12,383 bases of DNA. Source: Lachnospiraceae bacterium. GTDB lineage: Bacteria; Bacillota_A; Clostridia; Lachnospirales; Lachnospiraceae. Below, piece after piece: positions 6,876 to 12,383 of the stretch. The first letter of the stretch is position 1. Each line of letters begins with the position of its first letter. Location: positions 1 through 12,383 of the forward strand of contig JAIKXO010000070.1 of NCBI GenBank assembly GCA_024684065.1, written 5' to 3'. The translations under genes were made by a program, and so were the position numbers. Under the pieces are notes generated by a model. That model searched no databases, was not told the origin of the DNA, and saw only the letters and a list, made by a program, of their open reading frames with translations.

Positions 6876-7652
6876 CTATGCTCCTTTCATGGCATCCTTC
6901 ATCGACCTCACGTATTCCCCGACTATCGCAGGGGCTTCTGTTTTATGCTTTTCGATCAGCTTGACTATGGCGGAACCGACGATGGCGCCGTCTGAAAGCT
7001 CTGCCATCCTTGCCGCCTGATCAGGAGTTGAGATCCCGAAGCCTATCGCGCATGGAATGTCCGTATTCTTTCTGACCACATCCACGATAGATTTCAGATC
7101 CGTTGTGATCTCGCTTCTTGTCCCGGTAACTCCGAGACTGCTTACGATATAGAGAAAGCCCTCCGCTTCCCTTGCGATCATCCCTATCCTTTCCTTTGAG
7201 GTGGGAGCCACAAGGGAGATCAGATCGATCCCTGCCTTTCTGCAGGATGGAAGGAACTCTTCCTTTTCCTCAAACGGCAGGTCAGGAAGGATCAGCCCGT
7301 CGATCCCCGTTTCCCTGCATTTGTCAAGAAATCTTTCCGTTCCGTAGGAAAAAACGACATTCGCATAGGTCATGAAAGCAAAAGGCACGTCTATGGTCTT
7401 TCTGAGTTTATTTACCATAGCAAATACATCATCCGTCGTCACACCGTTATCCAGAGCTCTTTTATTTGCCGACTGTATCACGGGACCTTCCGCCGTAGGG
7501 TCCGAGAAGGGAATGCCAAGCTCAACGAGATCCGCCCCGGCTCTTACCATTTCCTCTATGCATCTCTCAGTCGTCTCAAGGTCCGGGTCCCCGCAGGTGA
7601 TAAACGGTATGAAAGCCTTTCCGTTTTCAAACGCTTTTTTTATTCTATTCAT
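6876..7652 (-). CDS. trpA: Tryptophan synthase alpha subunit
   Basis: A 258-residue TIM-barrel protein that cleaves indole-3-glycerol phosphate to indole and glyceraldehyde 3-phosphate. The indole is passed to TrpB inside the alpha2beta2 complex. Recognised motifs are FITCGDPD (17-24), [10 protein letters not shown] with catalytic Glu44, SANKRAL (61-67), [14 protein letters not shown] (from 120) and the phosphate-binding SSLGVTGTR. The second catalytic residue, Asp60 of the enterobacterial enzyme, aligns with Glu55 here (SDPTAEGP). I believe Glu occurs at this position in other clostridial TrpA proteins, so it is probably functional. The ATG follows AGGGGAGGAAGGG. It overlaps the end of trpB by 8 bases, which favours coupled translation of the two subunits. 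It is the last trp gene. Confidence 0.97.
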   Translation of the reverse strand: MNRIKKAFENGKAFIPFITCGDPDLETTERCIEEMVRAGADLVELGIPFSDPTAEGPVIQSANKRALDNGVTTDDVFAMVNKLRKTIDVPFAFMTYANVVFSYGTERFLDKCRETGIDGLILPDLPFEEKEEFLPSCRKAGIDLISLVAPTSKERIGMIAREAEGFLYIVSSLGVTGTRSEITTDLKSIVDVVRKNTDIPCAIGFGISTPDQAARMAELSDGAIVGSAIVKLIEKHKTEAPAIVGEYVRSMKDAMKGA

Positions 7653-8838
7653 GGATCCCTTCCTCCCCTCTGTACCTGGCTATCGCGGCGCAGTCCTTAT
7701 CCCCGCGTCCCGAAATCGTAACAACAATGATCTCATCCTTTTTCATCTCAGGGGCTAACTTTCTTGCATAGCTTACGGCATGCGCGGACTCTATCGCCGG
7801 GATTATGCCCTCGGTTTTTGCCAGATATTCAAAAGCTTCCACTGCTTCCTCATCGGTCACCGGGACATATTGCGCCCTGCCAGTATCGTGAAGATACGCG
7901 TGTTCCGGTCCGACCCCCGGATAATCGAGGCCCGCGGAGATCGAATAGACAGGAGCGATCTGCCCGAATTCATCCTGGCAGAAATAGGATTTCATCCCGT
8001 GGAAGATCCCTTCCCTCCCGGTAGCTATAGTTGCCGCGGTTTCCCTGGTATCAATGCCTCTTCCGGCCGCCTCACACCCTATCAGACGCACGCCCTCATC
8101 CTCTATGAAATGGTAGAAGCTCCCGATCGCATTGGAGCCTCCTCCGACACAGGCTATCACGGCATCCGGAAGCTTTCCTTCTTTCTTAAGGATCTGTTCC
8201 TTTATCTCCTTTGATATCACCGACTGGAAATCCCTTACGATCGTAGGAAAGGGATGCGGGCCCATCACGGAGCCTAAGCAGTAATGCGTATCCTCTATCC
8301 TCCTCGTCCATTCCCTGAAGGTCTCGGACACGGCATCCTTAAGGGTCGCGGTACCGCTCGTGACCGGAATGACCTCAGCCCCCAAAAGCCTCATTCGGTA
8401 TACATTGAGAGCCTGTCTCTTTGTGTCCTCCTCTCCCATATAGATCACGCATTTCATTCCCATAAGCGCCGCCGCAGTAGCCGTGGCAACACCGTGCTGT
8501 CCGGCCCCAGTCTCGGCAATGAGCCTTGTCTTTCCCATCTTTTTCGCAAGAAGGGCCTGTCCCAGTACATTATTTATCTTGTGGGCTCCGGTATGGTTCA
8601 GGTCCTCTCTCTTTAGGTATATTTTCGCTCCGCCAAGGTCTTTGGTCATTTTCCCGGCATAATATAACCTGGAGGGACGGCCGGCATAATCATTGAAAAG
8701 CTCCTCTAATTCCTTTTGGAAATCCGGATCGTTCTTAAACCTTTCATATGCCTCTTCCAGTTCGATCACGGCATTCATCAGTATTTCCGGTATATACTGC
8801 CCGCCGTGGATCCCAAACCTGCCTTTTTTCTCGCTCAT
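7645..8838 (-). CDS. trpB: Tryptophan synthase beta subunit
   Basis: A 397-residue PLP enzyme that joins indole and serine to make tryptophan. The PLP lysine is K87 in HTGAHKINN. The catalytic Glu109 lies in [14 protein letters not shown] at 232-237 binds the PLP phosphate, and SGRGDKD is at 376-382. The residue numbers coincide with the classical enzyme, and this is the TrpB1 type that partners with TrpA. I chose the ATG at 8838 because AAAGGGG lies 8 bases upstream and homologues begin [13 protein letters not shown] six codons earlier would have the ribosome binding site inside the coding region. It lies 134 bases after trpF, the second larger gap in the operon, and its 3' end overlaps trpA. 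Confidence 0.98.
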   Translation of the reverse strand: MSEKKGRFGIHGGQYIPEILMNAVIELEEAYERFKNDPDFQKELEELFNDYAGRPSRLYYAGKMTKDLGGAKIYLKREDLNHTGAHKINNVLGQALLAKKMGKTRLIAETGAGQHGVATATAAALMGMKCVIYMGEEDTKRQALNVYRMRLLGAEVIPVTSGTATLKDAVSETFREWTRRIEDTHYCLGSVMGPHPFPTIVRDFQSVISKEIKEQILKKEGKLPDAVIACVGGGSNAIGSFYHFIEDEGVRLIGCEAAGRGIDTRETAATIATGREGIFHGMKSYFCQDEFGQIAPVYSISAGLDYPGVGPEHAYLHDTGRAQYVPVTDEEAVEAFEYLAKTEGIIPAIESAHAVSYARKLAPEMKKDEIIVVTISGRGDKDCAAIARYRGEEGIHE

Positions 8839-8884
8839 GTCTAATGCCCCTTTCAAAACAAAGTTATTTTAACATAGTCTTTTG

Positions 8885-8920
8885 CAAAGTTCTTTGACCC
8901 GGTATCCGGAAGATTTCCGG
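8885..8920. repeat. Palindromes in the trpF-trpB gap
   Basis: The 134-base gap holds the perfect palindrome CCGGAA-GAT-TTCCGG (8906-8920, 6 pairs) and CAAAGTTCTTTGA (8885-8897). The second is identical to 11601-11613 upstream of trpD. No T run follows, so this is not a terminator. It could be an mRNA processing or stabilising structure before trpB. I see no convincing promoter in the gap. Confidence 0.5.
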
Positions 8921-8972
8921 GATTTCTTCAATGATCTTGTGCATTAATGAGTTTGCGGCAATAAACTCTCTT

Positions 8973-9578
8973 TTAATCTGTATGCCTCCGCACCGCCTCC
9001 ACAAAGGCTCGCATTTTCCCTTCATCCTTAAAGCCGTCCGTCTCTATCCCGGAGCTTACGTCGACGCCGTAGGGATGAAGGAGACTTATAGCTCTTCCGA
9101 CATTGTCTGCGTCAAGCCCGCCCGCGAGGATGAAGGGTCTTTCAAATTCCTTAAGCCATCCCCATTCAAAGGTCTCCCCGTCACCGGCTCCTGCATCCAA
9201 AAGAATATGATCCGCGCTGCATTCCATGGCCTTCTTAAGATCATCCCTCTTTTTGACCCTGAATGCCCTGATCAGAGGCTTGCCGGATAACCGCCTGAGC
9301 TCATCGATATATTTCTCATCTTCGTTTCCGTGGAGCTGGGCTATGTCTATGATACCCTTTTCCAAAAGATCCGCAACATTATTTATATTTTCATCCACAA
9401 AAACCCCTGCCGCCTGTATGCCGGGGACAAGAGCCTCCTTCAGTCTCTTTGCCTCCGTTCCGGTTACGTATCTTTTGCTGGCCTTTGCGAAGACAAATCC
9501 GATATAATCAGGCTTAAGGCTGTTTACAGCCTCTATATCCTCAATCCTTCTGATCCCGCACAGCTTGATCTTTGTCAT
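8973..9578 (-). CDS. trpF: Phosphoribosylanthranilate isomerase
   Basis: A 201-residue TIM-barrel enzyme that converts N-(5-phosphoribosyl)anthranilate to the carboxyphenylamino-deoxyribulose phosphate used by TrpC. The catalytic general base is Cys7 in KLCGIRR. The general acid is the Asp in LLDAGAGDGETFEW (about residue 128). AQLHGNE (80-86), FILAGGLDADNV and GVDVSSGIE form the remaining substrate and phosphate loops. Length is normal for a stand-alone TrpF. The ATG at 9578 follows GGAAGGCGGGG. It is separated from trpC by 150 bases with no clear terminator or promoter, so it is most likely in the same transcript. Confidence 0.96.
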   Translation of the reverse strand: MTKIKLCGIRRIEDIEAVNSLKPDYIGFVFAKASKRYVTGTEAKRLKEALVPGIQAAGVFVDENINNVADLLEKGIIDIAQLHGNEDEKYIDELRRLSGKPLIRAFRVKKRDDLKKAMECSADHILLDAGAGDGETFEWGWLKEFERPFILAGGLDADNVGRAISLLHPYGVDVSSGIETDGFKDEGKMRAFVEAVRRHTD

Positions 9579-9728
9579 ATATCCCCGCCTTCCAAACCGT
9601 CAGTAATAAATATTCTTATCGGTACACCGCCTGCAAATAAGTTCCGGTTTAATCACCAGGGGTGCGGCGGAATAAGTCTGCAAGCGAATACCAGACAGTT
9701 TAAAAACCACTACTGTTTTATAAACTCT

Positions 9729-10562
9729 TTAGAAATCCCCGCTTCGAAGCCTGCTAAGGAACCCCGCCTTGTCCTCTGACCGCATCAGTGCCTCCCCGAT
9801 CAGCACGGCATCCGCTCCGGACCGCCTTATCGCCTCGATATCGGAAGGATCCCTCACGCCGCTTTCCGACACGAAAGCCACATTTTCGGGAACTCTGTCT
9901 CTAAGCCTTTCAGCAAGCCCCGTATCTACGGAAAAATCCTTAAGGTTACGGTTATTGACCCCTATCACTCTCGCCCCTGCACATAAAGCCGTATCCACCT
10001 CTTTATCGTCATGACATTCAACAAGGGCGGAAAGCCCCAGTTCGTCACAGATACGGATATACCGCTTTATGATTACCTCTTCAAGCAGGGAAACGATCAG
10101 AAGCACGGCGGAGGCTCCGAGGCACTTTGCCTCGTATATCATGTATTCATCCACCGTGAAATCCTTTCGGAGTACAGGTATGCCCACAGCCTCAGCAATT
10201 TCCTTAAGATATTCATCCTTCCCGAGGAACCATTTCGGCTCGGTCAGTACGGATATAGCGTCGGCTCCGGCGCTTTCGTACTGAAGAGCGATGTCAAGAT
10301 ACGGAAATTTCTCAGCTATTATGCCCTTAGAGGGGGAAGCTTTCTTACATTCACAGATAAACGAAAGACCCGGGGCAAGGAGCGCCTTTTCAAACGGATA
10401 TCTGACAGAAACTCTGTCGTAAACATCCGCACCCGCATCCGCGGACGGCAGTTTTGACGCCAGCGCATACGCCGCCTCCCGCACATTTTCTTCAGGGAAT
10501 TCCTGTTTTTTTCTTTCCACACGAAGCCTTGCACAGGCAGCCAGTTCGTCAAGTATGTTCAT
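9729..10562 (-). CDS. trpC: Indole-3-glycerol-phosphate synthase
   Basis: A 277-residue TIM-barrel enzyme that closes the indole ring. The N-terminal helices are followed by FICECKKASPSKG (68-80), with catalytic Glu and Lys. Next come ISVLTEPKWFLG (103-114), LRKDF with catalytic Lys133, LVECHD (180-185), IGVNNRNLKDF (200-210), FVSESGV (230-236) and the phosphate loop GADAVLIGEALM. Length is normal and it is not fused to trpF. The trpD stop TAG is followed directly by this ATG with no gap, and its ribosome binding site GAGGAT lies inside the end of trpD. Translational coupling is therefore likely. Confidence 0.97.
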   Translation of the reverse strand: MNILDELAACARLRVERKKQEFPEENVREAAYALASKLPSADAGADVYDRVSVRYPFEKALLAPGLSFICECKKASPSKGIIAEKFPYLDIALQYESAGADAISVLTEPKWFLGKDEYLKEIAEAVGIPVLRKDFTVDEYMIYEAKCLGASAVLLIVSLLEEVIIKRYIRICDELGLSALVECHDDKEVDTALCAGARVIGVNNRNLKDFSVDTGLAERLRDRVPENVAFVSESGVRDPSDIEAIRRSGADAVLIGEALMRSEDKAGFLSRLRSGDF

Positions 10563-11585
10563 CTATACATCCTCGTTGCTTACGGCAATAAGTTTTTCAA
10601 GTGTTTCCTTAGCCTTCCCGGAATCGATCACCTCTGCGGCTTTTGAAATACCCTCCTGTATGCTTACGGCTTTCCCGCCGATATAAAGAGCCGCCCCGGC
10701 GTTTAAGAGCACCGCGTTTCGCTTATGTCCTTCTGCACCCTCTAAAACACCTCTGGTGATCTCCGCATTCTCCTTTGGAGTACCGCCCTTAAGATCTTCC
10801 TTAAGACACCTTTCAAATCCGAAATCCTCGGGCTGTATGGTGAAGGATTTAAACCATCCGTCCTTGATCTCGCAGATCTTTGTCGGAGATGACAGGGAGA
10901 TCTCATCAAGCTTATCCATGCCGTACACGACCATTCCGCGCTTAACCCCCAGATTTACAAGAACCTGCGCAAGCGGCTCCACAAGATAATCATCGTAAAC
11001 CCCCAGAAGCTGCATTGAGGGGGAAGCCGGGTTCGTAAGCGGGCCAAGGATATTGAAAACGGTCCTGAAACCGAGCTCCTTTCGTATCGGCCCCACGTAT
11101 TTCATTGATGAATGATATCTCTGGGCGAAAAAGAAGCACATCCCGACCTCTTTAAGAAGCTTTACGCACAGTTCAGGGCTCTGGTCTATATTGACCCCCA
11201 GTGCCTCGAGACAGTCCGCAGTCCCTGAAAATGACGAAGCCGCACGGTTCCCGTGCTTTGCGACCTTTATCCCGGAAGCCGCGGTTATTATGGCTGTGGT
11301 CGTCGAAATGTTAAAGCTTCCGGCGTTATCGCCCCCCGTCCCGACGATCTCCAAAACATCCATCCCCGTCTCTACCCTTGTGGCATGGTCTCTCATGGCT
11401 GCGGCGCAGCCGGCGATCTCATCCGTTGTCTCAGCTCTGGCGCTTTTTGTTGAAAGCGCGGCTAAAAAAGCTGCATTCTGGGTCGGGGTCGTCTCGCCGC
11501 TCATGATCTCATTCATTACGGTGTACGCCTCGTCGTAATTCAGATCCCCTTTGTTTACGATTTTTACGATTGCTTCCTTGATCAT
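10563..11585 (-). CDS. trpD: Anthranilate phosphoribosyltransferase
   Basis: A 340-residue enzyme that transfers phosphoribose from PRPP to anthranilate. Motifs are the PRPP site [14 protein letters not shown] at 82-95, [21 protein letters not shown] at 110-130 and [23 protein letters not shown] at 165-187. It is a stand-alone TrpD with no glutamine amidotransferase (TrpG) fused in front. I chose the ATG at 11585 because of AGGAGG just upstream and the family start MIKEA. An upstream ATG at 11633 also has AAGGAAGG before it and would add 16 residues. It is the first gene after the T-box leader; trpE and trpG are not between leader and trpD. Confidence 0.97.
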   Translation of the reverse strand: MIKEAIVKIVNKGDLNYDEAYTVMNEIMSGETTPTQNAAFLAALSTKSARAETTDEIAGCAAAMRDHATRVETGMDVLEIVGTGGDNAGSFNISTTTAIITAASGIKVAKHGNRAASSFSGTADCLEALGVNIDQSPELCVKLLKEVGMCFFFAQRYHSSMKYVGPIRKELGFRTVFNILGPLTNPASPSMQLLGVYDDYLVEPLAQVLVNLGVKRGMVVYGMDKLDEISLSSPTKICEIKDGWFKSFTIQPEDFGFERCLKEDLKGGTPKENAEITRGVLEGAEGHKRNAVLLNAGAALYIGGKAVSIQEGISKAAEVIDSGKAKETLEKLIAVSNEDV

Positions 11586-11781
11586 GGTATTTCCTCCTGA
11601 CAAAGTTCTTTGAATCAACAGCTTCTCCGCCATGGCCTTCCTTTAAAACTTCCGGGCCGAAAAGTACTGTCCTTTACGGAAGCACTGAGGTAAGCGTTTC
11701 CCCGGAAAACCCTTTTGCCCGGCTTTTACTTCAGAACCCTCAGGCAATACCTGATTTGCTCCGGCAGATCCGTTTCCCTGT

Positions 11782-11820
11782 AAAAAAGAAAGTCCCTGGC
11801 AGTAAGTTACTGCCAAGGAC
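11782..11820 (-). terminator. T-box leader terminator
   Basis: On the minus strand GTCCTTGGCAGTAA pairs with TTACTGCCAGGGAC and is followed by TTTCTTTTTTA. CCTT at the foot of the stem (11815-11818) is also complementary to AAGG of the T-box sequence (11848-11851), so the antiterminator and terminator compete. This is standard T-box logic. Confidence 0.92.
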
Positions 11821-12167
11821 GAATATTAAACATTATCCGCGGTGCCACCTTGATTCATGGATTGTTCCATGCACTTAGCGAGATACCGTCATATCTCCGG
11901 CAACTGACGTATGCCCCACGTCACGGATACTCGGAAGCCTGACGTTTCCTTTCCCCATGCCCTCTGCGGCCCATATAAGAGAGATCAGAACTCTCCGGCC
12001 GCAATCTGCAGGCCCTGAGTAATCCCTTCACGCATCCCGCATACCACCCGGCTCACACCGTCCCGGGCTCGCTGTGGGATTTCGATCTGTGGAATTACGT
12101 CCCGGCGATCTCCGTCCCGGCGATAAGATGCTTTTTCTTCCGCTTCATCGGTTTAAAGTATTAAATT
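11782..12167 (-). promoter_or_regulatory. T-box riboswitch leader of the trp operon (tRNA-Trp expected)
   Basis: The minus strand carries the T-box signature AAGGTGGCACCGCGG (11837-11851). UGGC of its bulge would pair with an uncharged tRNA ending GCCA, that is discriminator G73, which suits tRNA-Trp. AAGG/CCTT and GCGGA/TTCGT form the antiterminator. Upstream are Stem III (GAGATA/TATCTC, 11880-11897), a hairpin at 11856-11871, and a GC-rich hairpin at 11966-12002. Stem I has the AG-bulge motif AGCGAG (12068-12073), a distal helix CCCGG/CCGGG and the loop GGTGTGAG (12052-12059). The lower helix is GTAATTCC/GGGATTAC (12019-12098). Uncharged tRNA should stabilise the antiterminator and turn on trpDCFBA when tryptophan is short. 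I could not find an unambiguous TGG specifier. The 196 bases between terminator and trpD hold only a weak hairpin (11740-11754). Confidence 0.93.
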
Positions 12168-12173
12168 AATGCG

Positions 12174-12202
12174 ATAATAACATCATTATACTCCGATGTC
12201 AA
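12174..12202 (-). promoter_or_regulatory. Sigma-A-type promoter of the trp operon
   Basis: The minus strand shows TTGACA (12197-12202), a 17-base spacer and TATTAT (12174-12179), giving a start near 12167 at the head of the T-box leader. A second TATAAT lies inside the spacer (12185-12190) but has no -35 at the right distance. Confidence 0.75.
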
Positions 12203-12247
12203 TCCCCATATTATCATTTTCGCAAGCCTTTTCCGTTTTTCCCGTTT

Positions 12248-12282
12248 CCCTGTACTGTTGTTTTCAAAGACTTTATACAGGG
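12248..12282. repeat. Inverted repeat upstream of the trp promoter
   Basis: CCCTGTA and TACAGGG (7 pairs) flank a 21-base A/T-rich loop. No T run follows on either strand. It lies about 45 bases upstream of the trp -35 box, where an operator or the end of a neighbouring unit is possible. No function is assigned. Confidence 0.4.
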
Positions 12283-12340
12283 CGCTTTGACTGAGGCAAT
12301 AATATCTGCCTGTCAGCACGGTTCTTTTAAAGGAAATGAT

Positions 12341-12383
12341 ATGCCTGAAACTTATATGTCAAGCTTTGGAGGCTCGTCCAGGG
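12341..12383 (+). CDS. Possible start of a divergent gene, cut by the window edge
   Basis: An ATG at 12341 follows AAAGGA with six bases of spacing, and the frame (MPETYMSSFGGSS...) is open to the end of the window. Only 14 codons are visible and I do not recognise the product. I see no convincing plus-strand promoter, and a similar AAAGGAAATGAT string occurs in non-coding sequence near 6702, so the ribosome binding site may be coincidental. Confidence 0.25.
   Translation, partial: MPETYMSSFGGSSR

Noticed and set aside
8859..8942. A 26-codon minus-strand frame (MHKIIEEIPEIF...) in the trpF-trpB gap
   Set aside because: No ribosome binding site, no amino-acid run linked to tryptophan, and no terminator after it. 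The gap is better described by its palindromes.
9660..9722. Possible terminator in the trpC-trpF gap
   Set aside because: ACAGT/ACTGT gives only five pairs. The T run fits the plus strand, where no gene would use it, and trpC-trpF continuity argues against a stop here.
12309..12365. A second minus-strand promoter (TTGACA near 12360-12365 with TATCAT)
   Set aside because: The spacer is only 15 bases and it lies far upstream of the T-box leader; the promoter at 12174-12202 explains the leader start better.

Overview
This window looks like chromosomal DNA from an anaerobic Clostridia-type Firmicute, probably Lachnospiraceae from gut or rumen. That placement is an inference. It rests on a T-box RNA in front of trp genes, a type III glutamine synthetase (GlnN), AGGAGG-type ribosome binding sites, sigma-A-like promoters, and a phenylacetate-CoA ligase paired with an ACT protein. 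Every convincing gene lies on the minus strand, so the region is transcribed from high to low coordinates. I see no insertion sequence, CRISPR array, tRNA or rRNA.

Layout in transcription order. (1) 12202-11586: promoter and long T-box leader ending in an intrinsic terminator. (2) 11585-6876: trpD, trpC, trpF, trpB, trpA, which take anthranilate to tryptophan; trpE and trpG are not in the window. (3) 6826-6300: a sigma-A-type promoter, an unannotated 28-codon Phe-rich leader peptide, an antiterminator/terminator pair and a cluster of small palindromes, all upstream of paaK. (4) 6299-4463: paaK and a tandem-ACT-domain gene. (5) 4446-4167: palindromes, a promoter and a terminator-containing leader for glnN. 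(6) 4166-2067: glnN. (7) 1970-1916: a leader terminator overlapping a candidate ANTAR-type dual hairpin. (8) 1896-124: an ammonium transporter fused to a P-II (GlnK) domain.

The window therefore joins aromatic amino acid metabolism to ammonium uptake and assimilation. Its most striking property is that all four transcription units have a premature terminator in the leader, apparently controlled in different ways: a T-box (trp), ribosome-mediated attenuation at Phe codons (paaK-ACT), and candidate ANTAR-type RNA switches (glnN and amt). The strongest new-looking element is the Phe-codon attenuator upstream of phenylacetate-CoA ligase. It suggests that this operon is switched on by phenylalanine shortage, as expected if it salvages phenylacetate into phenylalanine rather than degrading it.

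All RNA folds were done by eye, and all family assignments come from recognised motifs without database searches.
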